Assembly (NCBI GenBank): GCA_025980465.1
Contig: JAICXJ010000002.1
Span: forward strand, 1 to 64,000
Length of the DNA: 64,000 bases
Reading direction: 5' to 3'
Source: Frankiales bacterium
Lineage (GTDB): Bacteria > Actinomycetota > Actinomycetes > JAFAQI01
The stretch's first letter is position 1. The number at the start of each line of letters is the position of its first letter. The position numbers and the translations under genes were made by a program. Shown here one piece after another: positions 25,228-33,351 of the stretch. Below the pieces are notes generated by a model, which saw only the letters and a program-made list of their open reading frames with translations, was not told the DNA's origin and made no database searches.

Positions 25228-25842
25228 ATGAAACCGTCCACCCTGGCATCGTTACTGGCGAGTCACGCCAAAGCTGGTGCCGTTGTCGCCGCGGCGATGG
25301 CCGCGACCGCAGGTGGCGGTCTGGCCGTCGCGTCGGTCGCCACCTCCGCAAGCCCCCACGCAGCGCACGGTCTCTCACAGGCGGCCGCGGCCCACGCCGC
25401 GACGCACAGTCCCGACGCCAATGAGACTGAAGGCACCGACGGGACCGACCAGTCGAACACCGATGGCACCACTACCGATGGCACCACCACCGATGTTCCT
25501 GAGGTCGAGCCGTCGGACAGCGCCCACCCGATGAACCACGGCGCCTGCGTGTCGGCGGTGGCCCAGGCCACGCCTGACCCGTCCGCCAGCCCGAACGCCC
25601 ACGGCCAGGCGGTCTCGACTGCTGCTCGCTCGGACTGCGGCAAGACCACCGGCCACGGCAACTCGAGCAACGCGCCGTCGCATCCGACCGGCAAGCCCAG
25701 CGACACGCCATCGCACCCGCATGGCAAGCCGACCACGGTGCCGTCGCACTCGACCGGCACGCCGACCAACGCCCCGTCGCACTCGACCGGCAAGCCCACC
25801 AGCAACCCCGGTCTGGGCCACGGCAACGGTCACGGCCACTGA
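25228..25842 (+). CDS. Secreted or anchored low-complexity protein with 11-residue repeats
   Basis: 204 residues, GGAGGTAG about 8 bases before ATG 25228. Residues about 15-45 form one hydrophobic Ala-rich segment (VVAAAMAATAGGGLAVASVA) that may be a signal peptide or anchor. Then an acidic Thr/Asp region (residues 66-95), two cysteines (107 and 137) and a Pro/Ser/His/Lys C-terminus with PSH at residues 150, 161, 172 and 183. Ends in GLGHGNGHGH. No enzyme motif. Probably extracellular and disordered; wall association or metal binding is a guess. Confidence 0.75.
   Translation: MKPSTLASLLASHAKAGAVVAAAMAATAGGGLAVASVATSASPHAAHGLSQAAAAHAATHSPDANETEGTDGTDQSNTDGTTTDGTTTDVPEVEPSDSAHPMNHGACVSAVAQATPDPSASPNAHGQAVSTAARSDCGKTTGHGNSSNAPSHPTGKPSDTPSHPHGKPTTVPSHSTGTPTNAPSHSTGKPTSNPGLGHGNGHGH
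25675..25806 (+). repeat. Tandem 33-bp coding repeat, four copies
   Basis: Four degenerate copies of an 11-codon unit, consensus PSHxTGKPTxx, in the C-terminal part of the secreted protein. The last two copies share the exact sequence GTCGCACTCGACCGGCA, showing recent duplication. Copy number could vary between strains. Confidence 0.75.
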
Positions 25843-25924
25843 TCTCGGCCAGCCACTAGCAGTCTCCGGACCGGAGCGACCTGTCAGGGCCGTCGGCGCC
25901 GCCTGAGCGCGCGATTACCTGACA

Positions 25925-25948
25925 GGTCGAACGGTCGAACGGTCAACT
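25925..25948 (+). promoter_or_regulatory. Three tandem 8-bp direct repeats upstream of acyl-CoA dehydrogenase
   Basis: GGTCGAAC, GGTCGAAC and GGTCAACT follow one another directly, ending 11 bases before the GTG of the acyl-CoA dehydrogenase at 25960. AACTAT at the end could be the -10, giving a very short or absent leader. Repeats at 8-base phasing over the core promoter suggest a cooperative DNA-binding protein, but no regulator is adjacent. Confidence 0.4.
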
Positions 25949-25959
25949 ATGTTCGCTGC

Positions 25960-27126
25960 GTGGATCTCTCGCTCTCGCAGCAGGACCTCGACTTCCGTGC
26001 AAACGCTCGCGAGTGGTTGCGAGAGAACTTTCCGAAACAGTCGCGACCGAACGACGGACCGGCGATGCGGGAGTTCGACCTGGCCTGGCAGCGCCGGCAG
26101 TGGGACGCCGGCTGGGCCGGTGTCTCGTGGCCGGCCGAGTACCAGGGCCGCGGGCTGCCGTTGCTCCAGCAGTTGATCTGGTTCGAGGAGTGTGCCCGGG
26201 CCGGCGAACCGGACATCGACAGCCGGTTCGTCGGGCTCAATCATGCCGGCCCGACCCTGATCGCCAACGGAACGCCGGAGCAGAAGGCATTTCACCTTCC
26301 GAAGATCCTCGCCGGTGAACTGGTGTGGTGCCAGGGCTTCTCCGAACCGGGATCCGGATCTGACCTCGCCTCGCTGCGCACCAGCGGCGTGATCGACGGT
26401 GACGACCTGGTCGTCAACGGGCACAAGATCTGGACCAGCTTCGCCGACTTGGCGTCCTACCAGGAGTTGCTGGTCCGCACCGATCCGAGTGCAGCGAAGC
26501 ATCGCGGCCTCACCTGGGTGATCTGCGACATGTCGCTGCCCGGCATCACGATCCGACCGATCAAGACACTCGACGGTCTCAGTCACTTCTGCGAGGTCTT
26601 CTACGATGACGTGCGGATCCCGCTAGCCAATGTGGTCGGTCAGCTCGACGACGGTTGGCGGGTCGCGATGTCAACCCTGTCGTTCGAGCGGGGGACCGCC
26701 TTCACTGCCGGGCAGGTCCAGTTGACGGCGGTGGTCGAGCGACTGCTCGAGGTCACGCACGAGCGGCCAGGACCGGCCGGACAGGACCGTGCCATCGACG
26801 ACGAGGAAATCGCCGGGCAGCTTGCCACATTGCGGGCTGAGGTAACCGCCTTGCGGGCGCTCACCTACACCCACGTCCTGCGCAGCGCCGGACAGTCCCA
26901 GCCAGGCCCCGAGGGGTCGATGGTCAAGCTGTTCTACACCGAGCTGCGGCAGCGGGTGATGCGGCTGGCACTGGAGGTCATCGGGCCTGGCTCCGGCGAG
27001 CGCGGCCTCACCGCTGCGAGTTGGGATGAGGACTACTTGGCGTCCTACTCCGACACGATCGCCGGCGGGACGTCGGAGATCCAGCGCAACATCATTGGCG
27101 AGCGCGTTCTCGGTCTCCCGCGGTAG
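25960..27126 (+). CDS. Acyl-CoA dehydrogenase (alpha-type subunit)
   Basis: 388 residues from GTG 25960. Features: N-terminal SLSQQDLDFRANAREWL, the FAD/substrate segment WCQGFSEPGSGSDLASL, then VNGHKIWTSFADLASY, and the C-terminal DTIAGGTSEIQRNIIGERVLGLP, with SEIQRNII the usual FAD-contact motif. A second acyl-CoA dehydrogenase begins 4 bases after its stop. In actinobacteria such adjacent pairs often form alpha2beta2 heterotetramers acting on steroid side-chain or bulky acyl-CoAs (FadE type); pairing here is inferred from adjacency. Confidence 0.93.
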   Translation: MDLSLSQQDLDFRANAREWLRENFPKQSRPNDGPAMREFDLAWQRRQWDAGWAGVSWPAEYQGRGLPLLQQLIWFEECARAGEPDIDSRFVGLNHAGPTLIANGTPEQKAFHLPKILAGELVWCQGFSEPGSGSDLASLRTSGVIDGDDLVVNGHKIWTSFADLASYQELLVRTDPSAAKHRGLTWVICDMSLPGITIRPIKTLDGLSHFCEVFYDDVRIPLANVVGQLDDGWRVAMSTLSFERGTAFTAGQVQLTAVVERLLEVTHERPGPAGQDRAIDDEEIAGQLATLRAEVTALRALTYTHVLRSAGQSQPGPEGSMVKLFYTELRQRVMRLALEVIGPGSGERGLTAASWDEDYLASYSDTIAGGTSEIQRNIIGERVLGLPR

Positions 27127-27130
27127 CCGC

Positions 27131-28123
27131 ATGGACCTCACCATCTCCGACGACCAGCGGGCGATCGTCGACTCGGTGCGTGATGTCCTGCGCGACTCGA
27201 TGCCGATGGAGCGAGTCCGCGGCGCGCTCGATGGCGACAACTCCGGTGTGGAGCGACTGTGGTCGCAGGCCGCCGATCTCGGCTGGTTCGGGCTCGGCCT
27301 GGCCCAGCACTACGGTGGCAGCGGCTTCGACCTCATCGACGAGGCACTGCTGTTCAAAGAACTCGGCCGCCACCTCACACCGGGTCCATTCCTCGGGACC
27401 CTGCTCGGCGCGCGGGTCGCCGCGATCGGTGGCAACGACGATGTGGCGGAGCAGATCCTCCTCGGCCGGGCGCCCGTGGGTATCGCGGTCCCGCGCCGGT
27501 CCGGCGACTACCTGATCCACGACGCGCAGGCAGCGACGTACCTGCTGCTCAGCGATGTCGACCGCACCGTTCTGATCCCGGCAGCCGCGGCGCGTGAGCG
27601 GCATCGCTTGGCGAGTCTCGACGAGCTCTCGGTGCGCGAGTCAGCTGCGCTGACGATCGACCCTTTCGCCGAGGTCGCCGAGTCCTTCGATCCGATCCAC
27701 GCCCGTGGCTGCACTCTGGTCGCCGCGGTTCTCACCGGAATCGCGGAGGCAACCCGTGACATGTCCGTCACCCACGCCAAGACCCGCGAGCAGTTCGGTG
27801 CGCCGATCGGCACGTTCCAGGCCGTGAAGCATCGGTGCGCCGACATGGGGGTGAGGGCCGCCCTTGCCGATGCCCAGCTGTTGTTCGCTGCGCTGAGCGT
27901 CAGTGAGGGGCAGCCCGACGCGGCACTCGAGGTGGCTGCCGCCCGCGTCGTCGCGCATCGCGCGGCGCTGTCGAATTCTCGCGAGACGATCCAGGTGCAC
28001 GGCGGGATGGGCGTCACCTGGGAGTGCGACGCGCACTTCTACCTCAAGCGCACTCATGCCCTGCGCGACCTGTACGGCGGCGAGCGCGACCACCGTCGGC
28101 TGCTTCTCACCGCATCCGGCTGA
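27131..28123 (+). CDS. Acyl-CoA dehydrogenase (second subunit of a pair)
   Basis: 330 residues from ATG 27131, shorter than classic enzymes (about 380), as usual for the partner subunit. Contains DLGWFGLGLAQHYGGSGFD, THAKTREQFGAPIGTFQAVK and IQVHGGMGVTWECDAHFYLK with the catalytic-region IQVHGGMG motif, then HALRDLYGG. The middle beta domain is reduced. Likely partner of the preceding gene. Converges with mftR, 18 bases apart. Confidence 0.9.
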   Translation: MDLTISDDQRAIVDSVRDVLRDSMPMERVRGALDGDNSGVERLWSQAADLGWFGLGLAQHYGGSGFDLIDEALLFKELGRHLTPGPFLGTLLGARVAAIGGNDDVAEQILLGRAPVGIAVPRRSGDYLIHDAQAATYLLLSDVDRTVLIPAAAARERHRLASLDELSVRESAALTIDPFAEVAESFDPIHARGCTLVAAVLTGIAEATRDMSVTHAKTREQFGAPIGTFQAVKHRCADMGVRAALADAQLLFAALSVSEGQPDAALEVAAARVVAHRAALSNSRETIQVHGGMGVTWECDAHFYLKRTHALRDLYGGERDHRRLLLTASG

Positions 28124-28141
28124 GCGGGCATCGCCGAGCGT

Positions 28142-28804
28142 TCACTCCTCGGTGCCGACGGTCGGTAGTGTCGCTAGCCGCTTCTCGTCGTAGCCGGCGG
28201 CCAAGCCTCGAAGCGCGACCTCGAGATACACCGTGAGATCGGCGTCGGCTCGTGACAGCCAGCGGTCATAGGCCGCTCGGGACGCGGCGAGGGTGGTCCG
28301 TCCGATTGCGAGCGGCTGCAGTGAATCGGGCGGCTCGCCGAGCCGGCCGGCCGCGAACTCGCTGACGGCGCGTTCCCACGCGTCGTAGTGCAGCGAGGCG
28401 CTCGCCTGCAGCGTCGGGTCCGAGCTGATCAGGTTCATCCGGGTCCGCAGCTCCGGCACGTCCTCCGCTCGGTAGCGGTTGACACCCACCACCGCCGCCC
28501 GGATCGCCGTCATCAGCGGGAGCCTCGGCGACACGTCCGCGAACGCCGCCCGTAGCGCCGCGACCTCGCCGTCGAAGGCGTGCCAGAGCACGTCTGCCTT
28601 CGAGTCGAAGTAACGGAAAAAGGTACGCCGGCTCACCCCTGCGGCGGCAGCAATCTGCTCGACCGTGGTGTCCGGGAAGCCATGTCGAGCGAACAGCCGT
28701 AGTGCCACGACCTCCAGCTCACGGGCGCTGGTCCCGGGCGGCCGGCCACGGCGGCCGATCGTCGGCGAGGCGGCGGGACTGGCCATGGCGGTTGATTCTG
28801 GCAC
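28142..28804 (-). CDS. mftR: TetR family regulator, mycofactocin locus repressor
   Basis: 220 residues from GTG 28804 (ATG 28786 possible). The HTH is in residues about 30-75: ALRLFARHGFPDTTVEQIAA, AAGVSRRTFFRYFDSKADVL. The C-terminal all-helical domain would bind a ligand; mycobacterial MftR responds to long-chain acyl-CoA. Divergent from mftA with 47 bases between, in which a short palindrome lies, so it most likely represses mft genes and itself. Neither start has a Shine-Dalgarno; a leaderless transcript is possible. Assignment as MftR rests on position plus family. Confidence 0.88.
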   Translation of the reverse strand: MPESTAMASPAASPTIGRRGRPPGTSARELEVVALRLFARHGFPDTTVEQIAAAAGVSRRTFFRYFDSKADVLWHAFDGEVAALRAAFADVSPRLPLMTAIRAAVVGVNRYRAEDVPELRTRMNLISSDPTLQASASLHYDAWERAVSEFAAGRLGEPPDSLQPLAIGRTTLAASRAAYDRWLSRADADLTVYLEVALRGLAAGYDEKRLATLPTVGTEE

Positions 28805-28809
28805 TGGAT

Positions 28810-28821
28810 GACGTTAATGTC
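28810..28821. promoter_or_regulatory. Near-palindrome between mftR and mftA
   Basis: GACGTTAATGTC is symmetric at 10 of 12 positions. It is 5 bases from the mftR GTG and 30 bases before mftA, and GTTAAT on one strand and ATTAAC on the other could act as -10 elements. A good candidate for the MftR operator, though short for a TetR site. Confidence 0.4.
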
Positions 28822-28851
28822 CGGCACACCGCTCGATTCGAAGGAGATTCG

Positions 28852-28986
28852 ATGGCTGAGACGACTGCTGAGGCGACTCCGGCGACCGAGGTCGCCCCCG
28901 AACCTGACCCAGCGACCGAGGACATCGTGATCGACGACGTACTCGTCGAGGAGGTATCGATCGACGGCATGTGCGGTGTCTACTAA
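28852..28986 (+). CDS. mftA: Mycofactocin precursor peptide
   Basis: 44-residue peptide; ATG 28852 has AAGGAG at 28841-28846. The leader is acidic and Pro/Thr/Ala-rich, and the C-terminus is the invariant IDGMCGVY. MftC decarboxylates the final tyrosine and crosslinks it to the adjacent valine; MftE then releases the dipeptide-derived core. The mftB GTG at 28976 lies inside the last codons, an 11-base overlap. Smaller than most gene-finder cut-offs, so easily missed. Confidence 0.97.
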   Translation: MAETTAEATPATEVAPEPDPATEDIVIDDVLVEEVSIDGMCGVY

Positions 28987-29281
28987 ATCCAGCCGTCCTG
29001 CCGTCCCACCCTTCGATCTGGATCGGGCCTGGCGGCTGCATCCCAGCGTCTCGATCCGGCCGGAACGGTTCGGCGCACTGCTGTATCACTTCGGAACCCG
29101 ACGGCTGTCGTTCCTGAAGAGTCCCGCGCTGCTGCAGGTCGTCGAATCGCTCGCCGACGCACCGACCGCTCGTGACGCCTGCACGATCGCGGGCGTGACT
29201 GATGCCGAGCTTGCGACGTACCAACGCGCGCTCGCAACGCTCGCGACCTCGCAGATGATCCAGGAAGCACCCGCCGCATGA
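28976..29281 (+). CDS. mftB: Mycofactocin peptide chaperone (RRE protein)
   Basis: 101 residues from GTG 28976, overlapping mftA by 11 bases; its stop overlaps the mftC ATG (ATGA). WRLHPSVSIRPERFGALLYH and FGTRRLSFLKSPALLQVVES are typical of MftB, a PqqD-like winged domain that binds the MftA leader and presents it to MftC. No metal or catalytic motif, as expected. Confidence 0.95.
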   Translation: MSTKSSRPAVPPFDLDRAWRLHPSVSIRPERFGALLYHFGTRRLSFLKSPALLQVVESLADAPTARDACTIAGVTDAELATYQRALATLATSQMIQEAPAA

Positions 29282-30459
29282 GCACTGCCGTCGACAGCCT
29301 GGTCGACCAGTTCGCACTCGGTCTCGATGCGCCGATCTGCCTGACGTGGGAGCTCACCTACGCCTGCAACCTCTCGTGCGTGCACTGCCTGTCGAGCTCC
29401 GGGCGACGCGATCCAGGCGAGCTGACGACGGCCGAGTGCAAGGCCGTCATCGACGAGCTCGAGCGGATGCAGGTCTTCTACGTGAACATCGGCGGTGGTG
29501 AGCCGACCGTGCGCCCGGACTTCTGGGAGTTGGTCGACTACGCCACCGCGCATCACGTCGGCGTGAAGTTCTCGACCAACGGCGTGAAGATCACCCCGGA
29601 GATCGCCTGCCGGCTTGCGGCGAGCGATTACGTCGACGTGCAGATCTCACTCGACGGCGCGTCCGCCGATGTCAACGACGCGGTTCGGGGGCAGGGCTCC
29701 TACGACGTCGCGATCCGCGCGATGCGAAACCTCGCCGATGCCGGCTTCCGTGGCTTCAAGATCTCGGTGGTCTGCACCCGGCAGAACATCGGACAGCTCG
29801 ATGAGTTCAGGGCGATCGCCGACCGCTACGACGCCCAGCTTCGGCTCACCCGGCTGCGACCCTCCGGCCGTGGCGCGGATGTCTGGGACGAGCTCCATCC
29901 CACCGCGGCACAGCAACGCGAGCTGTACGACTGGCTGCTCGGGCACGGTGAGAACGTGCTCACGGGCGACTCGTTCTTCCACCTTGCCGGGTACGGCGAC
30001 CCGCTTCCGGGGCTGAACCTGTGCGGCGCCGGGCGGGTGGTCTGCCTGATCGATCCGGTCGGTGACGTGTACGCGTGCCCGTTCGCCATCCACGATGCCT
30101 TCCTGGCCGGCAACGTCCGCTCGCCGGGCGGCTTCCAACAGGTGTGGCACCACTCCGAGCTATTCAACGAACTGCGGTCGCCACAGACCGGCGGCGCCTG
30201 CCGATCTTGCTCGGCGTACGACGCCTGCCGAGGCGGCTGCATGGCGGCGAAGTTCTTCACCGGGCTGCCGCTCGACGGCCCGGACCCGGAGTGCGTCAAG
30301 GGTCACGGCGCGAGCGCGCTGCAGCTGGTCGACCGGGCAGCTACCCCGAAGTCGTCGCTGGACCACTCTCATCGGACGGCTCGGCGGGCGGAGCCGGTGC
30401 CGGTCAGCATTGGCCGGCGACCCGATCGCGCCTGCGACGCCAGCCCGTTGGCCGGCTAG
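29278..30459 (+). CDS. mftC: Mycofactocin radical SAM maturase
   Basis: 393 residues. The radical SAM cluster motif CNLSCVHC has Cys at residues 30, 34 and 37; GGGEPT follows near residue 74. The C-terminal SPASM region holds auxiliary-cluster cysteines in NLCGAGRVVCLIDPVGDVYAC, GACRSCSAYDACRGGC and PECVKG. It performs oxidative decarboxylation of the MftA C-terminal Tyr and the later Val-Tyr C-C crosslink. The last about 40 residues are a basic, probably unstructured tail. Stop overlaps the likely mftE GTG by one base. Confidence 0.97.
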   Translation: MSTAVDSLVDQFALGLDAPICLTWELTYACNLSCVHCLSSSGRRDPGELTTAECKAVIDELERMQVFYVNIGGGEPTVRPDFWELVDYATAHHVGVKFSTNGVKITPEIACRLAASDYVDVQISLDGASADVNDAVRGQGSYDVAIRAMRNLADAGFRGFKISVVCTRQNIGQLDEFRAIADRYDAQLRLTRLRPSGRGADVWDELHPTAAQQRELYDWLLGHGENVLTGDSFFHLAGYGDPLPGLNLCGAGRVVCLIDPVGDVYACPFAIHDAFLAGNVRSPGGFQQVWHHSELFNELRSPQTGGACRSCSAYDACRGGCMAAKFFTGLPLDGPDPECVKGHGASALQLVDRAATPKSSLDHSHRTARRAEPVPVSIGRRPDRACDASPLAG

Positions 30460-31148
30460 TGACGACGATGCGGTTGGCCGACCTCAGCTGGCCGGAGGTG
30501 GCGGAGCAGGCCGGCATGATCCTCGCGCTTCCGGTCGGCGCGACGGAGCAGCACGGGCCTCATCTGCCGCTGTCGACGGACACCGACATCGCGGTCGCGC
30601 TGACCGAGCGGCTGGCCGCCCGCCGTACCGACGTCGTCGTCGCGCCGCCGCTCGCGATCGGCTCGAGTGGCGAGCATGCCGCGTTTCCGGGCACGCTCTC
30701 GATCGGTCGGGACGTCCTGAAGCTGGCGTTGATCGAGCTGGTGCGCTCGGCCCGACTGAGCTATGACGCCGTGCTGTTGGTTTCGGCTCACGGCGGCAAC
30801 GCTGCACCGATTTCGGCGGCCGTGAGGCAGCTGCGTGATGAGGGACATGACGTTGCGGTCGTGGCGCCGCGATGGGAAGGCGACCCGCATGCCGGGCGAG
30901 CCGAGACCTCGCTGATGCTCGCGTTGCGCCCGGAACTGGTGCGCATCGACCGCGCTGTAGCGGGACCGACGCAGTCACTCACCGACCTGCTGCCGCGCCT
31001 GAAAGCCGAAGGAGTTCGTGCCGTCAGCGAGTCCGGCGTGCTCGGTGATCCAACCGGCGCTAGTGCCATCGAAGGCAACCAGTTGCTTGCCGCGATCACA
31101 GCCACGATGTCCGACGAGGTCGCGAGTTGGCGGATGGCGTCGCCGTGA
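30459..31148 (+). CDS. mftE: Mycofactocin precursor peptide peptidase (creatininase family)
   Basis: 229 residues from GTG 30459 (ATG 30468 possible). Creatininase-fold metal sites: LPVGATEQHGPHLPLSTDTD near residue 25 (Glu, His, Asp), LLVSAHGGNAAP (His) and DPHAGRAETSLML (Glu). It cuts the modified MftA after the glycine, freeing AHDP. In this locus it directly follows mftC, where mycobacteria have mftD. An in-frame upstream extension to 30075 is antisense-free but only the mftC shadow frame and is rejected. Confidence 0.95.
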   Translation: MTTMRLADLSWPEVAEQAGMILALPVGATEQHGPHLPLSTDTDIAVALTERLAARRTDVVVAPPLAIGSSGEHAAFPGTLSIGRDVLKLALIELVRSARLSYDAVLLVSAHGGNAAPISAAVRQLRDEGHDVAVVAPRWEGDPHAGRAETSLMLALRPELVRIDRAVAGPTQSLTDLLPRLKAEGVRAVSESGVLGDPTGASAIEGNQLLAAITATMSDEVASWRMASP

Positions 31149-31939
31149 CGGATCGCCGCGTCGCCGTCGTCACCGGCGCGGCTCGGGGGATCGGGGCCGC
31201 AACCGTCGCGGCGCTCGTCACTGCCGGATGGTCGGTCCTTGCCGTCGACATTGCGGCGGACGACCCGGCGATTCCCTATCACCTCGCCGGACCTGATGAT
31301 CTGGATTCGGTGGTCGCGGCCGCAGGCGACCCGGACCGGGTGGCCGGCTACGTCGCGGACGTGCGTCACCTGACTGCGGTCGAGAGCGCGGTCGCCGAGG
31401 CCGAAGAGCGGTGGGGCGGCGTGGACGCGGCGATCGCGTGTGCGGGCGCGATCGTGGGCGGCATACCGCTGCAAGACCTCCCGCTCGAAGCGGAGCAGGC
31501 AGTCCTCGACATCAATCTCGGCGGCACGCTGAAGCTGGCGCGGGCATCGATCCCGGCGATGCTGCGGCGGCCGGAGCCGCGGGCGGGTCGCTTCATCGCC
31601 GTTGCATCGGCGGCGGCGACCCGTGGGCTGCCGTTGCTGGGGGCGTACTGCGCCGCCAAGGCCGGCGTCGCCGGGTTGGTGCGTTCGCTCGGCACCGAAC
31701 TCGGGCCGAGCGGTATCACCGCGAACGCGGTCAGTCCCGGGTCGACCGGTGGCGCGATGCTCGCCGAGAGCGCGCGGCTGTACGGCCTGTCGGCGCAGGA
31801 GCTGTTCGCGATGCAGCAACCGATCGGCCGGCTGCTCGCGCCCGCCGAGATAGCTGCGGTCATTGCCTTTCTCGCGAGTGCCGGTAGTGGTGGGATCACC
31901 GGCACAGTGGTACCGGTCGACGGCGGGCTGGCGCTGTGA
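31145..31939 (+). CDS. Mycofactocin-coupled SDR family oxidoreductase
   Basis: 264 residues from GTG 31145, overlapping mftE (GTGA); the mftF GTG overlaps its stop in the same way. Rossmann motif VAVVTGAARGIGAATVA, ADVRHLTAVES, ACAGAIVGGIP (NAG-like), the catalytic Ser in AVASAAATRG and YCAAK (YxxxK), then AVSPGSTGGAMLAES. Dehydrogenases of this group carry a non-exchangeable NAD(P) re-oxidised by mycofactocin. Its place inside the biosynthetic operon, between mftE and mftF, is strong evidence that it is a mycofactocin client. Substrate unknown. Confidence 0.88.
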   Translation: MTDRRVAVVTGAARGIGAATVAALVTAGWSVLAVDIAADDPAIPYHLAGPDDLDSVVAAAGDPDRVAGYVADVRHLTAVESAVAEAEERWGGVDAAIACAGAIVGGIPLQDLPLEAEQAVLDINLGGTLKLARASIPAMLRRPEPRAGRFIAVASAAATRGLPLLGAYCAAKAGVAGLVRSLGTELGPSGITANAVSPGSTGGAMLAESARLYGLSAQELFAMQQPIGRLLAPAEIAAVIAFLASAGSGGITGTVVPVDGGLAL

Positions 31940-33351
31940 CCGCGACGCCGTTCCCGGCTGAGCTCGCCATCGCGCTCGACGCCTCGACCCGTGAGGTCGA
32001 GCCCGGCACTTTGGTCGGCGGCTCGCCACGGCGGATGGTGCGACTGTCGACGGTGGGCCGAGCGGCGTTCAGCGAACTGCGGGCCGGCCGGGCGAGGTCG
32101 GCCGCCGCCGGCGTACTTGCCCGTCGGCTCACGGACGTCGGCCTGGCGCATCCCCGACCGGCGGGTCCGGACCTCCTCGATGTCACTGTCGTCGTTCCGG
32201 CGCACGGTCGACCCGACCTGCTGGCGGGCTGCCTCGCGGCGCTGGGGGATCGCCATCCGGTTGTGGTCGTCGACGACGCGTCGCCGGACGAGCAGTCGAT
32301 CGCGGCCGTCGCCGCCGAGCATGGTGCCACCGTTATTCGGCGCGACTGCAACGGGGGTCCGGCGGCCGCCCGAAACACCGGACTTGCTCGCGTCAGTACT
32401 GAGTTCGTCGCGTTCGTTGACAGCGACTGCCTTCCCGACGAGGGCTGGATCGAGGCCCTGGGCGGGCACTTCCGCGACCCGCTGGTTGCCGCCATCGCGC
32501 CGCGGATCGTGGCGGCGGACTCGAGCGGCCGGTACGTCGAGTCGGTCAGCCTCCTCGACCTCGGCGATCGCGAGAGCTGCGCCCGGGCCGGTGGTCCGGT
32601 CGGATACGTGCCGACGGCTGCGCTTGTGGTGCGCACCGCCGCGCTCGCCTCGCTCGGCCACGCGTTCGATGAACGACTCCGATACGGCGAAGACGTCGAT
32701 CTGGTCTGGCGACTGAACGCCGCGGGCTGGCGGGTCCGCTACGACCCAGCGGTCGAGGTCGGTCACCGCGAGCCGACCAGCTGGCGGCAGCGCTGGCGCA
32801 AGCGGTTCCACTACGGCACTTCCGCCGCGCCGCTGGCAGTCCGGCATCCCGGATCGGTCCCGCCGATGGTGGTGTCGCCGCTGTCGCTGGTTGCTGCGGC
32901 CGGGCTGCTTGCCCGCCGGCCCGGGCTGGCTGCTGCCGGGCTGGTCGGCTCGACGGCAGTTACCGCCCGAACGCTTCGCCGGGCCGGGTTGCCCGCCGCT
33001 GCCGTCACCGCGCCGCCGCTCGCGCTGCGCGCGACGGCATCGACCTGGGTCGCGACCGGGCGGGTAGCCGGGCAGTTCGGCCTGCCGGTCGTGCTGACGG
33101 CACTCGCCCGACTGCCGAAGGAATCGACCGGCTCGGTGTGGAGCCGGCGCCTCGCGGTTGCGGCCCTCATCAGCGCTGGACCGCTCGCGGCACATCGCCG
33201 GTCTGGGAGCCCGCTGTCTGCCGGCCGGTTCGTCGTCGGGCAGCTACTCGACGACATCGCGTACGGCGCTGGTGTCATCGCCGGCTGTATCCACCACCGC
33301 ACCGCCGACCCGCTTCGGCCGGTGCGGTCAATGACGACTGAGGTGGTCTAG
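31936..33351 (+). CDS. mftF: Mycofactocin glycosyltransferase (family 2)
   Basis: 471 residues from GTG 31936. After an about 80-residue MftF-specific N-terminal region comes the GT-A domain: DVTVVVPAHGRPDLLAGCL, VVVVDDASPDEQ, GGPAAARNTGL, AFVDSDCLPDEGW (DxD-like) and RYGEDVDLVWRL. Residues about 310-390 contain hydrophobic segments that may associate with the membrane. MftF adds the oligo-beta-1,4-glucose chain to the mycofactocin core. One-base overlap (TAGTG) with mftD. Confidence 0.95.
   Translation: MTATPFPAELAIALDASTREVEPGTLVGGSPRRMVRLSTVGRAAFSELRAGRARSAAAGVLARRLTDVGLAHPRPAGPDLLDVTVVVPAHGRPDLLAGCLAALGDRHPVVVVDDASPDEQSIAAVAAEHGATVIRRDCNGGPAAARNTGLARVSTEFVAFVDSDCLPDEGWIEALGGHFRDPLVAAIAPRIVAADSSGRYVESVSLLDLGDRESCARAGGPVGYVPTAALVVRTAALASLGHAFDERLRYGEDVDLVWRLNAAGWRVRYDPAVEVGHREPTSWRQRWRKRFHYGTSAAPLAVRHPGSVPPMVVSPLSLVAAAGLLARRPGLAAAGLVGSTAVTARTLRRAGLPAAAVTAPPLALRATASTWVATGRVAGQFGLPVVLTALARLPKESTGSVWSRRLAVAALISAGPLAAHRRSGSPLSAGRFVVGQLLDDIAYGAGVIAGCIHHRTADPLRPVRSMTTEVV

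Noticed and set aside
25675-25806. CRISPR-like periodic repeat
   Set aside because: Period is 33 bases with no spacers; it encodes in-frame 11-residue protein repeats.
30075-31148. MftE with a 128-residue N-terminal extension
   Set aside because: The extension is an alternative frame of mftC; the GTG at 30459 or ATG at 30468 gives the usual creatininase length.
31366-33195. A 609-codon open frame on the minus strand across the SDR and mftF
   Set aside because: It is antisense to two well-supported genes and its translation is Arg/Gly/Pro-rich with no motif; long antisense frames are expected because stop-complement codons are rare in this GC-rich DNA.
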